Positions 1-8,058 of a stretch of DNA of 13,876 nucleotides are shown here, piece by piece. Source of the stretch: Chloroflexi bacterium RBG_16_70_13 (GTDB lineage Bacteria; Chloroflexota; Limnocylindria; Limnocylindrales; CSP1-4). The stretch is taken from NCBI GenBank assembly GCA_001795245.1, contig MGOD01000071.1:34575-48450 (forward strand), written 5' to 3'. Both the position numbers and the translations under genes were made by a program. The first letter of the stretch is position 1. Every line of letters starts with the position of its first letter. A model generated the notes under the pieces. It was not told the DNA's origin. It did no database searches and saw only the letters and a program-made list of their open reading frames with translations.

Positions 1-25
1 GCGCCTAGCGTCTCGGTTGCGGCGG

Positions 26-553
26 TCACGAGCGGGCCCAGGCGGGCCGCGCGTCGAGGTCTTCGGCGAGGTCGGCGTAGGCGACGCCGGTCGCGCGCTC
101 CCAGGCCGGCCGGTCGACCCGGACGGCGCAGGTGTGCGTACCAGCGTTGAAGCTCAGCGCCGTGCCGTCGCGGAGCGCCCGGTCGGCGACCATCGGCAGG
201 TCGAAGAGATCCCCCACGGCCGGCATCGCGCCGGGTTCGCACTCGGGGGCCAGGACGGCCAGCTCGGCCTCGCTCAGGAGCCGCACGTCGTCGGCCAGCA
301 GGGCCTCGCGGGCCTTGCGGAGATCGATGCGGTCGGCCGCGTCGATGACGAGCAGGACCGTTCGCTGGTCGTCGGTCCGGACGGCGACGACCTTGGCGAA
401 GGTCCGCGGATCGACACCCTCGGCCCGGGCCGTCTGGCGCGCCGTGAACGTCTCGCCGTGCTCGTGGACGTCGTGCTCGACGGCGTGGCCGGCGAGCCAC
501 TCGAGGAGGGTGGGGAGGGCGCCCGGATGGGCGCTCGCGGGGGTCGGCGGCAT
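26..553 (-). CDS. YbaK/EbsC-family aminoacyl-tRNA deacylase
   Basis: Encodes about 175 aa, normal for the stand-alone YbaK/ProX-type editing domain. These proteins hydrolyse mischarged aminoacyl-tRNAs such as Cys-tRNA(Pro) in the cytoplasm. Visible family features are an N-terminal helix with an EHGETFTA stretch, a lysine (K54 in FAKVVAVR) at the position of the catalytic lysine, the LPMVADRAL segment, and the signature FNAGTH near residues 135-140. The start at 553 is chosen because GGGAGGA lies about 7 nt upstream on the minus strand. The frame stays open to 868, but that extension is arginine/serine-rich and lacks domain character. The gene is the last of a minus-strand set and has no evident link to the cytochrome genes. 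Substrate specificity cannot be read from the sequence. Confidence 0.88.
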   Translation of the reverse strand: MPPTPASAHPGALPTLLEWLAGHAVEHDVHEHGETFTARQTARAEGVDPRTFAKVVAVRTDDQRTVLLVIDAADRIDLRKAREALLADDVRLLSEAELAVLAPECEPGAMPAVGDLFDLPMVADRALRDGTALSFNAGTHTCAVRVDRPAWERATGVAYADLAEDLDARPAWARS

Positions 554-604
554 GGCAGGTCCTCCCGGATGCGTGGCTGGAGCGTCGCGCGCCCGATCCG
601 CGAG

Positions 605-632
605 CGCATCGGCCGTTCGCAGTCGCGATGCG
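605..632. other. Small inverted repeat between two minus-strand genes
   Basis: CGCATCG at 605-611 is the exact reverse complement of CGATGCG at 626-632, with a 14-nt loop. It lies in the 112-bp gap after the metallophosphoesterase stop and before the deacylase start (both minus strand). There is no T-tract, so an intrinsic terminator is not supported. It may be chance in GC-rich DNA. Confidence 0.3.
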
Positions 633-665
633 TGCCGAACGTCCTGAAGCGACGACCGGCGGGCC

Positions 666-1361
666 TCAGGCAGTCCGGCCGGGCAAGGGCGGGTGGAGCT
701 CGAGGAGGACTGCCCCGGTGACGTTGACGACGGTGGTCCGATCCGCCTGGCAGACGAGCCGATTGACCGACGCCGTGGTCGTGTGGCCGTGGAGCCAGAG
801 CGGTGGGCGCAGCCGATCGAGGAGCCAGCGATAGGCACCGAAGCCGACGTGGTACGGATCCGCGGCATCGCCCACGCCCTTCGGCGGCACGTGGCTGATC
901 ACGAGGACCGGCCGGCTACGGCCGAGCAGGCGGGCAACGAGGATACGTCGCGCGAGGCCCGCGACCTGGCGCCAGGCCAGCCACGGCCGACGACGGTTGC
1001 CCGGCTCGTCGACGCCAGGCCATTCGAGGCCGCCGACGGTGATGCCCGCCAGCCGGGCCATCGCCCCCGGGCCCAGCCAGTCCGGGACGACGACGGAGCC
1101 GTCGGCCCACGCGCCGGTGCGGTCGTGGTTGCCGCGGACGTAGACGATCGGCACGCGGAACGCGTCACCGAGGTAGCTCAGCCACGACGGCGTGAGGTCC
1201 CCACAGCCGAGCACGCCGTCGATGGCGCCGACCGACGCCCGGCCGGCCTCGCGCTCGAGGGACGGCTCCGCCATGTCCGAGACGGCCAGGAATCGGATCG
1301 GGCTGGCCCGGCCAGCAAACGGCCGCGGATCGGGCCAGTCGACCTCGAGGCGCCGGATCAT
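666..1361 (-). CDS. Calcineurin-like metallophosphoesterase
   Basis: Encodes 231 aa with the ordered metal-binding blocks of the calcineurin-like phosphoesterase fold: Asp29 in VSDMAE, Gly54-Asp55 in GCGDLTP, GNHD at 77-80, His157 in SHVPP, and HGHT at 191-194. These bind a dinuclear metal centre in a cytoplasmic phosphodiesterase/phosphatase. Block I is odd: the usual D-x-H appears as D-M-A-E, so the first histidine ligand is absent. I believe some prokaryotic subfamilies have a similar variant. The ATG at 1361 lies inside the last codons of the upstream ParB-like gene in an ATGA overlap (1358-1361), so the two are probably translationally coupled. The substrate is unknown. Confidence 0.87.
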   Translation of the reverse strand: MIRRLEVDWPDPRPFAGRASPIRFLAVSDMAEPSLEREAGRASVGAIDGVLGCGDLTPSWLSYLGDAFRVPIVYVRGNHDRTGAWADGSVVVPDWLGPGAMARLAGITVGGLEWPGVDEPGNRRRPWLAWRQVAGLARRILVARLLGRSRPVLVISHVPPKGVGDAADPYHVGFGAYRWLLDRLRPPLWLHGHTTTASVNRLVCQADRTTVVNVTGAVLLELHPPLPGRTA

Positions 1362-2083
1362 GGTCCCTCGGACGGTCCCACGCCCGGAGGGTTGTCCGGC
1401 GGGCCCGTGGGCTGGCTCGGCGGCTCGGCTCCGGCCCCATCCGCGCCGTCACCATCGCCCGCGCCCCCGCGGTCGCCGGGTGGTTCATCACCGAGCGACC
1501 GCCGGGTCAGGCTCGACTGGAGCTGCGCGCGTTCCTCCAGGATCGCGGCGAGCGAGGCCGCCGGTCCTGACTTCGCACCGGTCGGCGGGACGAGCTCCTT
1601 CACATCGGCGTCGATCTCGGGTTGCCCGACGTAGAGCGCCGCCGCCACGCGGTTGTGCCCGTCGAAGACCCAGTAGCGGCCGGCATAGCGGCCGACCTCG
1701 ATGGGCGGCAGGACCGCCAGCGCCTCGATCGAAGCGCGGACCCGCTTCCAGCGCTCGATCCAGTTCGCACTTCGGAACGGCTTGAGCGGCAGGAAGTCCA
1801 TGCCCCGCTGGTTGGCGGGACCAACCGCCGTGCCGGCGATCTCGGCGACCGGGATGGTGTGGACGCCGAGCTCGCGCGGGTTCGCGTGGAGGGCGTCGGG
1901 GTGGAGGTCGTAGAGGTACAGAAGCGGGTTCCGGCCAAGGCGTCGGACCCGGCGCACCCGGGCACCCGGGCGCTCGTGCCACAGCCGGGCCGCGGCGCCG
2001 GCCGCGGCCCGGACGCCGTCCTCGATGGAACCCGCGACGCGGGCGACGGCCGGCTCGTCCGCGGGCTGTCCCGACTTCGCCAT
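1358..2083 (-). CDS. ParB/sulfiredoxin-fold nuclease-domain-like protein
   Basis: Encodes about 241 aa. The core runs from IPVAEIAGT through LPPIEVGRYAGRYWVFDGHNRVAAA and ends near EIDADVKEL. This matches the N-terminal ParB/sulfiredoxin fold, in which a D-G-H-x-R loop (here FDGHNR) binds a nucleotide. No helix-turn-helix or CTP-switch domain of a chromosome-partitioning ParB follows. The last ~45 residues are a Gly/Asp/Pro-rich low-complexity tail. It is therefore an orphan ParB-fold protein rather than a segregation factor. The start is taken at ATG 2083; a GTG at 2101 would add six residues, and neither has a clear ribosome site. It overlaps the metallophosphoesterase by 4 bp, suggesting a two-gene unit. 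Function unknown. Confidence 0.75.
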   Translation of the reverse strand: MAKSGQPADEPAVARVAGSIEDGVRAAAGAAARLWHERPGARVRRVRRLGRNPLLYLYDLHPDALHANPRELGVHTIPVAEIAGTAVGPANQRGMDFLPLKPFRSANWIERWKRVRASIEALAVLPPIEVGRYAGRYWVFDGHNRVAAALYVGQPEIDADVKELVPPTGAKSGPAASLAAILEERAQLQSSLTRRSLGDEPPGDRGGAGDGDGADGAGAEPPSQPTGPPDNPPGVGPSEGP

Positions 2084-2268
2084 GCTGGAATCATCGCGCA
2101 CCGGCCCCGAGTGCGCCCGGATCCGCCGGGGTGGGGGCCTGGGCGGCGGGGCCCTCCCGGGTGCGCAGCACCTCCCGCCGCCATCGTCCGATGGTTACGG
2201 ATCTACCTTCGCGGATGTATCGACTATCTACCCGTCGGCACCTTCGTTCGGGACCGGCGTGGCGTCAA

Positions 2269-2288
2269 CCTTCCGACATGTCGGAAGG
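2269..2288. promoter_or_regulatory. Perfect 20-bp palindrome spanning the Rieske start codon
   Basis: CCTTCCGACATGTCGGAAGG is an exact palindrome with no spacer, and it contains the ATG (2278-2280) of the Rieske gene. It lies at one end of the divergent intergenic region 2102-2277, which is locally less GC-rich than its surroundings and is the only likely place for promoters of both flanking gene sets. The size fits a dimeric repressor operator (TetR/MarR-like). In RNA the same sequence could form a hairpin hiding the start codon. No Shine-Dalgarno is visible upstream of this ATG, which fits leaderless or structure-controlled initiation. The regulator is unknown. Confidence 0.55.
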
Positions 2289-2808
2289 GCTCCCGCCGGT
2301 CCTCGAGGAGGGCGGCGACCGAACCGTCGCGGGGGTTCGGGACGGCTTGGGCGCCGCCAGTGGTGCTGGCGGTACCGGCGGCCTGGACCGCCGTCGGTTC
2401 ATCCGCTGGCTGCTGGGCTTCTCGATCGTCTCGTCGCTGGCGATGATCGTGACTCCGATCATCGGTTTCCTCATCCCGAGCCGGACGGCGACCGCCGGGG
2501 TTGGTGGCCGCGTGCTGGCCGGGACCCTGGAGTCGCTCCCGGTGGGCTCGGGGGCGGTCGTCGCGGTCGGGGCCAAGCCGGCGGTCGTCGTGAACACCTC
2601 GGGCGGCGTCAAGGCGTACTCGGCGATCTGCACCCATCTGGGTTGCATCGTGGCCTGGGACGCCGCGTTGACGATGATCGTCTGCCCCTGCCATGACGGC
2701 CGGTTCAGCCCGGCCACCGGGGCGGTCGTGTCCGGCCCGCCGCCGGCCCCCCTGCCGCCGCTCACCGCGGTCGTCGAGGGCAGTGACATCTACATCGTGA
2801 CGGGCTGA
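2278..2808 (+). CDS. Rieske [2Fe-2S] protein of a bc-type complex
   Basis: Encodes 176 aa. The N-terminus contains DRRRF followed by one membrane helix (about 42-66), the usual anchor of the Rieske subunit. The cluster motifs are CTHLGC (118-123) and CPCHDG (136-141), giving the Cys/His pairs that bind [2Fe-2S] and the two Cys of the usual disulfide. It takes an electron from quinol at the Qo site of cytochrome b and passes it to a c-type cytochrome on the outer face of the membrane. The ATG at 2278 is the best start: it gives a plausible short cytoplasmic tail, and upstream in-frame ATGs add only Arg-rich sequence. Cytochrome b follows after 2 bp, so the genes are co-transcribed. Confidence 0.93.
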   Translation: MSEGLPPVLEEGGDRTVAGVRDGLGAASGAGGTGGLDRRRFIRWLLGFSIVSSLAMIVTPIIGFLIPSRTATAGVGGRVLAGTLESLPVGSGAVVAVGAKPAVVVNTSGGVKAYSAICTHLGCIVAWDAALTMIVCPCHDGRFSPATGAVVSGPPPAPLPPLTAVVEGSDIYIVTG

Positions 2809-2810
2809 CG

Positions 2811-3896
2811 ATGACCACCGACGTCGGGCGCAGCGAGGCTCCTGGCGGGGCCGTCGGCTGGGTGGAGACCCGCCTCCACCTCGGGCCGTTCCTCAACGCT
2901 CTGCTTCACGTCCCGATCCCGCGCAACGCCAAGACCTTCTACCTCGGCGGCATCACCCTGTTCCTGTTCGGGATCCAGGTGGTCACGGGGACGCTCCTGG
3001 CCCTCTACTACAGCCCCACGCCGGATGCCGCCTACGAGAGCGTCCTGTCGATCACCAGCGACGTCTCGTTCGGCTGGCTGATCCGGAGCGTCCACCACTG
3101 GGCGGCGAACCTGATGATCCTGTTCCTCGCCCTGCACGTCCTGCGGATCTTCGTCCAGGCCGCCTACAAGTACCCTCGCGAGCTGACCTGGCTCGTCGGC
3201 GGCGGGCTGCTGCTGATCACGATCGGGTTCGGCTTCACGGGCTACCTCCTGCCGTGGGACCAGCGGGCCTACTGGGCCACGGTCGTCGGCACCGAGATCG
3301 CCGGTGGCGTGCCGGTGATCGGCCCCGCCCTCCTGCTCCTGCTGCGCGGCGGGGCCGAGGTCAGCGAGGCGACCCTGGGCCGGTTCTTCGGCATCCACGT
3401 GCTCGTCCTGCCACTGCTGCTCGCAGGCCTCCTTGGCCTCCACCTGCTGTTCGTCCATCAGCAGGGCCTGGCGAATCCGAAGTACCCGGAGCCGCGCCCG
3501 GGGCGACCGGCGCCGGCCCGTCCCCCGGAGCGACTCAAGCCCTTCTTCCCGGACTACATCCTCGACGAGGTCATCGCCTGGTACGCGGTCCTGGCCGCGC
3601 TCGTCATCCTGGCCTCGCTCTTCCCCGCCGGCCTCGAGCCGAAGGCCGACCCGCTGGTCACGCCCGAGCACATCAAGCCCGAGTGGTACTTCCTGGCGGT
3701 CTACCAGCTCCTCAAGGTCGTCCCCGAGACGGTCGGGGTCGTGGCCCCGGTCGCGCTCGTCCTGGTGATCGTCGTCCTGCCGCTGTTCGATCGGGGCGAA
3801 GAGGTCCTGCCCCGTCGGCGACCGATCGCGATCGCCTGCGCGGTCCTCCTCCTCGTCGCCCTGGCCGTCCTGACGTTCTATGGCGCCCAGGTCTAG
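2811..3896 (+). CDS. Fused cytochrome b (b6 + subunit IV type)
   Basis: Encodes 361 aa: a b6-like N-terminal half with four helices, then a subunit-IV-like half. Heme ligands are seen as H95 (or H96)/H109 and H196/H211. The 15-residue spacing of the second pair is typical of the b6 type, not bc1. SFGWLIRSVHHW, GYLLPWDQ and the Qo-site PEWY (290-293) are all present. The conserved F-Y-C-L-G-G of cytochrome b6 appears here as F-Y-L-G-G, so the Cys that attaches heme c(n) is missing. It oxidises (mena)quinol and feeds the Rieske protein. It starts 2 bp after the Rieske stop and ends in TAG 8 bp before the decaheme gene. A single b6-IV fusion is known from actinobacteria and Chloroflexota. Confidence 0.94.
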   Translation: MTTDVGRSEAPGGAVGWVETRLHLGPFLNALLHVPIPRNAKTFYLGGITLFLFGIQVVTGTLLALYYSPTPDAAYESVLSITSDVSFGWLIRSVHHWAANLMILFLALHVLRIFVQAAYKYPRELTWLVGGGLLLITIGFGFTGYLLPWDQRAYWATVVGTEIAGGVPVIGPALLLLLRGGAEVSEATLGRFFGIHVLVLPLLLAGLLGLHLLFVHQQGLANPKYPEPRPGRPAPARPPERLKPFFPDYILDEVIAWYAVLAALVILASLFPAGLEPKADPLVTPEHIKPEWYFLAVYQLLKVVPETVGVVAPVALVLVIVVLPLFDRGEEVLPRRRPIAIACAVLLLVALAVLTFYGAQV

Positions 3897-3903
3897 GGTC
3901 GCC

Positions 3904-5364
3904 ATGCGAACCCTTCGCCCGTTCCTGCTGCCCGCGCTCGTGGCCATCGGGAGTCTGCTCGTCGTGTCGATGGCGGCGGCCGGCACGCCGGCCGATGATT
4001 CGGCCGGGCCCTCCCGGGTCTTCGAGGTCTCGCAGGCCACCCCGACGCCCGAGGTTCCCCTCGAGACGGCGCCGCCGCTGCCCACGCCGATCGCCCACCG
4101 GGGCGACGCGACATCGACCGGCTGCGTGGACTGCCACGCCAAGGTCGATGCCCGGCAGGCCGGGATCGCCGACGAGTGGCAGGCGAGCATCCACGCCCGG
4201 GAAGGGGTCGGCTGCGCCGATTGCCACGGCGGCGATCCCACCTCTGACGAGATCACGGTCGGGATGGCCCAGGCGGGCGGGTTCCAGGGCGTGCCCGACC
4301 GCGAGGACACGGTCGGGCTGTGTGGCGGCTGCCATGCCAGCGCCGAGCGGATGCGGCCCTACCAGGTCGCGACCGACCAGTACTCGAAGTACTTCTCGAG
4401 CGTCCACGGCCAGCGCCTGCTGGTCGCGAAGGACGACCGCGTCGCGATCTGCACCGATTGCCACTGCTCGCACGGGGTGAAGCCGGCCTCCGACCCGACC
4501 GCGGCCGTCTACCCGCTCAACGTCCCGGGCCTCTGCGCCTCCTGCCACGCCGACGCCTCGAAGATGCAGCCCTACGGCATCCCGACCGACCAGTTCGACC
4601 TGTACGAGCTCAGCATCCACGGTGTCCAGCTCCTCGAAGAGCAGGACCTCCGCGCGCCGACGTGCGCCTCGTGCCATGGCTCGCACGCGGCCAAGCCGCC
4701 GCGCAGCGACGAGGTCGTCGACGTCTGCGGCAGCTGCCACACCGCGACCCAGGCACTGTACGAGGAAAGCGCCCATTCGCGGCTCGAGGGCGTCGGGCCG
4801 AAATGCTGGACCTGCCACGGGACGCATGACGTGAGCGAGCCCAACGAGAGCCTCTTCCTCCACGAGGGCGGCGTCCCGGACTACCTGTGCGCGACCTGCC
4901 ACAGCCCGACGGACCAGAGCCTCCGCCTGGAGATGGACCGCTTCGAGGACCCGGCCGACCGGCGCTGCGATACGTGCCATCACACCCGCTCGCTCATCTA
5001 CTCGCAGGTCGAGGCCATCGCCGGCGCGGTCGGCGGCGCCCGCGACGCCTACGACACGGCCCTGCTCCGGATCGACGACGCAGCCGCGCTGGGGATGATC
5101 GTCGCCGACGCCGACGTCGCCGCCCAGGAGGCGATGACCGAGCTCATCAAGGCCCGCGCCGCCGTCCATACCACGAAGCTGACGACAATCTCCGCGCTCA
5201 CCGACGCCACCGTGGTGAAGGCGGGCGAGGCCGAGGCCCTCGCCAATGCCAAGCTCGCCGACAGCGACTTCCGACGCCAGGCGATGGTCGTCGTCATCGC
5301 CCTGATCGCCCTCAACGTCCTCGTCCTGATCAGCCTCCGACGGCGGCTCCACGCCCAAGGCTGA
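3904..5364 (+). CDS. Membrane-anchored decaheme c-type cytochrome
   Basis: Encodes 486 aa. It has a signal peptide (about 1-26), a Pro/Thr-rich linker, then ten CxxCH motifs beginning at residues 74, 104, 140, 183, 211, 254, 275, 301, 329 and 355. A helical segment (about 365-455) and a C-terminal membrane helix (about 459-479) ending in RRR follow. The SVHG/SIHG and CHGSH patterns resemble cytochrome c3/doubled-CxxCH families. The heme domain should lie outside the membrane, anchored at its C-terminus. Being directly behind the Rieske and cytochrome b genes, and with no c1 or f gene present, it probably accepts electrons from the Rieske protein. The start at 3904 is preferred over 3880, which would overlap cytochrome b and spoil the signal peptide. 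Its final electron acceptor is inferred. Confidence 0.92.
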   Translation: MRTLRPFLLPALVAIGSLLVVSMAAAGTPADDSAGPSRVFEVSQATPTPEVPLETAPPLPTPIAHRGDATSTGCVDCHAKVDARQAGIADEWQASIHAREGVGCADCHGGDPTSDEITVGMAQAGGFQGVPDREDTVGLCGGCHASAERMRPYQVATDQYSKYFSSVHGQRLLVAKDDRVAICTDCHCSHGVKPASDPTAAVYPLNVPGLCASCHADASKMQPYGIPTDQFDLYELSIHGVQLLEEQDLRAPTCASCHGSHAAKPPRSDEVVDVCGSCHTATQALYEESAHSRLEGVGPKCWTCHGTHDVSEPNESLFLHEGGVPDYLCATCHSPTDQSLRLEMDRFEDPADRRCDTCHHTRSLIYSQVEAIAGAVGGARDAYDTALLRIDDAAALGMIVADADVAAQEAMTELIKARAAVHTTKLTTISALTDATVVKAGEAEALANAKLADSDFRRQAMVVVIALIALNVLVLISLRRRLHAQG

Positions 5365-5367
5365 CCT

Positions 5368-5431
5368 CGTCCGTGCCGGACGGCGGACGTGCCGTGCCGG
5401 TCGGCCTCCGGCCCCCTGTGCCGAAAGGCAC
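5368..5431 (+). other. Run of short hairpins after the bc operon
   Basis: Three short inverted repeats fill the 102-bp gap between the decaheme stop and the kinase start: CGTCCG/CGGACG (5368-5382, 3-nt loop), GGCC/GGCC (5403-5413), and GTGCC-GAAA-GGCAC (5418-5431, a GNRA-type tetraloop). No U-run follows any of them. The first lies 3 nt past the stop codon and may mark the 3' end of the bc-complex transcript. GC-rich DNA makes such short stems common. Confidence 0.4.
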
Positions 5432-5466
5432 TGTCCCGTGGCGCACCCGACCGCCATCGTCGAACC

Positions 5467-7263
5467 ATGCGCGACCCCAGGCCGATCCGAGACCTCGAGC
5501 GGCTGAAGTGGATCGGCGTCGTCCTGCCCATCGCCCTCATCTGGGCCTGGGAGCTGGCCCGCTTCCTGTTCGTCGACGGGACCCTGTCGGCGCAGGAGGA
5601 GCACATCCTCTCGGCCCTCATCCTGGCCGGCGGGATCGTCCTGTTCGGGATCGTCATGGCGATCCTGCTCGAGCGGACGCAGCGCGCCCTCCTCCGCCAG
5701 AACCGCGACCTGACGGCGCTCACGACCGTGGGCTCAGCCGTCCGGGCGGACCACTCCGTGCCCCAGATGGCAACCAAGGCGCTCGAGCGGCTGATCGAGC
5801 AGACGGGTGCCCTCGGCGGCGTCATCCACGTCACCGGTCCCGACGGCGAGGCCATTGTCGCGCGCCGACCCGAGCCCCGCCCCGACGGCCTCGGCTGGGC
5901 GTCCGCTCTCCTCGAGGAGCCGATCGAGGCGGCGTTCGGGGTGCACTACAGCGAGCGCGACGACCTCGATACGCTGGTCCTCGACCTGGGCTTCGACCGC
6001 CGACTCCTCGCGGACGACCGGCTCCGCCTCGTCTTCCACCCGCCGGTCCGCCCTAACCTCACCGACGAGGTCCTCGAGGAGCTGGCCCTGGACGTCGAGA
6101 CGAGCCTGCGGATCGAGCGTCTTGTCGCCGACCTCCGCCGGCGCGAGCACGAGCGCGGCGCCCTCTACGAGCTGGCCCTCCAGCTGACCGAGCGGCCAGA
6201 GCTGCCCGGGGTCCTCGATCGGATCACCCAATACGCCCGCGAGCTCCTGGGCGCCGATCGCGCCGTCGTCTGCCTGGCCGACACGACTCGCCCGCCGGGC
6301 CCCGGCAGCCGGGCCTCGAGCCGGCGGGCGATCGTCGACGACGGGCGGGTCTGCCTGCTGGCCCACGAGGGCGTCGGCCCGAGCCACCCCCGGAACCCGC
6401 ATTGCCCGATCCAGCCGGGCGTCCCCGAATCCGCCTGGGTGGCCCGGCCGCTGCGTGGGCCGGGCGAGCTCCTCGGCGAGCTGTGCGTCTCGCGCGCCCC
6501 TGACCGTCCGTTCAGCGAGGCCGAGACGACGCTCCTCGGCGCGCTCGCCGACATGGCGGCGATCGCCGTCCGGACGTCGCGCCTCCACGAGTCCGAGGAG
6601 CAGATGACGATCCTCTCCGAGCGGGACCGCATCGCCCGGGAGCTCCACGACAGCCTGGCCCAGGTCCTGGGCCAGATCCACCTCCAGCTTCGGGCCTTCG
6701 AGTCGAGGACCGACGGAGCGCCGATCTCGACCGAGCTGGCGGAGCTCGCCGATCTCGCCGACGACGCCTATCGCGACGTCCGCGAGACGATCCTCGGCCT
6801 CCGCGAGACGATCCCCAGCGACGGCGGGCTCGCGGCGGCGCTGCGCGCCTACCTCGCGAAGTACACCCGCCAGACGGGCATCCGGACCGAGCTCGACTGC
6901 GACGGGATGGCCGGCCGGTCCCTCCCGCCCAAGGCCGAGGTCCAGCTCCTGCGAGTCGTCCAGGAGGCGCTCACGAACGTCCGCAAGCACGCCGGCGCTT
7001 CGGTCGTCCGGATCGAGCTGCGGGATGTCGAAGGGACCCCGGTCCTGAGCGTGACCGACGATGGGTCGGGCTTCGACCCGACGAGCGTCAGGGCGTCCCT
7101 GACCGGCGGCTTCGGCCTTCGCTCGATGCGCGAGCGGGTCGAGCTCCTGGGCGGCACACTGGACGTCCACACCGCGCCCGGCGACGGGACGCGGATCGTG
7201 GCCAGACTTCGCCCGGAGGGCCCGCATGTCGCTCCCACCGCGACTTCGCCTGCTGCTCGTTGA
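5467..7263 (+). CDS. NarL-partner sensor histidine kinase with GAF region
   Basis: Encodes 598 aa. Two membrane helices (about 14-36 and 48-70) enclose a very short external loop, so sensing is probably cytoplasmic or within the membrane. Residues 85-215 form a GAF-like region of weak similarity; residues 228-375 form a clearer GAF domain that includes Cys270, Cys296 and Cys313. The HisKA_3 dimerisation box is ERDRIARELHDS with phospho-accepting His393. The HATPase domain shows the N-box (EALTNVRKHA, about 500-509), DDGSGF (531-536) and GGFGLRSM (547-554). It autophosphorylates and passes phosphate to the regulator whose gene overlaps its end by 38 bp. The ATG at 5467 is chosen over an upstream GTG at 5389, which adds only low-complexity residues. 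The signal is unknown; redox or gas sensing would fit the neighbours. Confidence 0.92.
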   Translation: MRDPRPIRDLERLKWIGVVLPIALIWAWELARFLFVDGTLSAQEEHILSALILAGGIVLFGIVMAILLERTQRALLRQNRDLTALTTVGSAVRADHSVPQMATKALERLIEQTGALGGVIHVTGPDGEAIVARRPEPRPDGLGWASALLEEPIEAAFGVHYSERDDLDTLVLDLGFDRRLLADDRLRLVFHPPVRPNLTDEVLEELALDVETSLRIERLVADLRRREHERGALYELALQLTERPELPGVLDRITQYARELLGADRAVVCLADTTRPPGPGSRASSRRAIVDDGRVCLLAHEGVGPSHPRNPHCPIQPGVPESAWVARPLRGPGELLGELCVSRAPDRPFSEAETTLLGALADMAAIAVRTSRLHESEEQMTILSERDRIARELHDSLAQVLGQIHLQLRAFESRTDGAPISTELAELADLADDAYRDVRETILGLRETIPSDGGLAAALRAYLAKYTRQTGIRTELDCDGMAGRSLPPKAEVQLLRVVQEALTNVRKHAGASVVRIELRDVEGTPVLSVTDDGSGFDPTSVRASLTGGFGLRSMRERVELLGGTLDVHTAPGDGTRIVARLRPEGPHVAPTATSPAAR

Positions 7264-7918
7264 CGATCAGCCGCTCTTCCGGAAGGCCCTCGCCAGCCTG
7301 ATCAACGGCCAGTTCGACATGACCGTCGTGGGCGAGGCCAGCGACGGGGCCGAGGCGGTGGCCCAGATCCGGGCGCTCGTACCCGACCTCGTCGTGATGG
7401 ACGTGAACATGCCCGTCGCGAGTGGCATCGAGGGCGTCCGCGAGGCGCGCCGTGCGGGCATCGACCTGCCGATCATCATGCTCACGATCTCCGACGAGGA
7501 CGACGACCTGTTCGAGGCGATCAAGGCCGGCGCCAACGGCTATCTCCTGAAGAACCTCAAGCCGGAGCAGCTCTTCGAGGGGATCCGCCTCGCGGCGCGG
7601 GGCGAGGCGCCGATCTCGCCGGCGATCGCCAGCCGCCTCCTCGAGGCATTCCGGCGGGGCGGGCCGCCGAGCGCCTTCCGGGCCCCGGAGCCGGGGGAGG
7701 GAGAGATGACGCTCACCCGGCGCGAGTCGGAGATCCTCCGGTATGTCGCGGCGGGCCTCTCGAACAAGGAGATCGCGACCCAGCTGACGATCACCGAGGG
7801 GACCGTGAAGAACCACGTCCACCACGCGCTCGAGAAGCTCCACCTCACGAACCGGGTCCAGGCCGCCGCCTATGCCGTTCGCCACCGGATGGGCAGCGAG
7901 GGCGGTTCGGGAGCGTGA
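7226..7918 (+). CDS. NarL/LuxR-family response regulator
   Basis: Encodes 230 aa. The receiver domain has the acidic pair D13-D14, phospho-acceptor Asp59 in VVMDVNMP, Thr87 and Lys109. A linker (about 130-160) leads to a LuxR-type helix-turn-helix with LTRRESEILRYVAAGLSNKE and GTVKNHVHHALEKL. The start is well supported by GGAGGG at 7215-7220, 5 nt before the ATG. The gene overlaps the kinase reading frame by 38 bp, a strong sign of paired expression and cognate function. Probable targets are the CTAT-N10-ATAGG inverted repeats just downstream and near 8600, although binding is inferred only from proximity and symmetry. Confidence 0.94.
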   Translation: MSLPPRLRLLLVDDQPLFRKALASLINGQFDMTVVGEASDGAEAVAQIRALVPDLVVMDVNMPVASGIEGVREARRAGIDLPIIMLTISDEDDDLFEAIKAGANGYLLKNLKPEQLFEGIRLAARGEAPISPAIASRLLEAFRRGGPPSAFRAPEPGEGEMTLTRRESEILRYVAAGLSNKEIATQLTITEGTVKNHVHHALEKLHLTNRVQAAAYAVRHRMGSEGGSGA

Positions 7919-7986
7919 CCTATTCGGGCGGGGATAGGTCGCCGGATAGACCGCTCGCCCCTCAGGTTGTGCATTCGGACGGATAG
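7917..7986. promoter_or_regulatory. GGATAG dyad cluster, candidate response-regulator operator
   Basis: GACCTAT (7917-7923) and ATAGGTC (7934-7940) form a perfect 7-bp inverted repeat with a 10-bp spacer, starting inside the stop codon of the response regulator. Extra GGATAG half-sites lie at 7944-7949 and 7981-7986, and GCATTCGG is repeated at 7971-7978 and 7993-8000. The cluster lies upstream of the degenerate-receiver gene. A related dyad with the same spacing lies at 8598-8622. Dimeric NarL-family regulators bind sites of about this size, so autoregulation by the adjacent regulator is a reasonable guess. Confidence 0.5.
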
Positions 7987-8058
7987 GCGAGCGCATTCGG
8001 GCTCCCTAGGATCGGTCCCTGGGGTGAGATGCGCCCAACGTACCTAGAGGAACCTCGC

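Noticed and set aside
2790..4310. A 506-codon minus-strand open frame over cytochrome b
   Set aside because: The Glu/Asp/Gln/Arg-rich product resembles no family and lies opposite a clear cytochrome b.
3712..5604. A 630-codon minus-strand open frame over the decaheme cytochrome
   Set aside because: Antisense shadow: low-complexity composition, no ribosome site, and the plus strand carries ten CxxCH motifs with signal and anchor.
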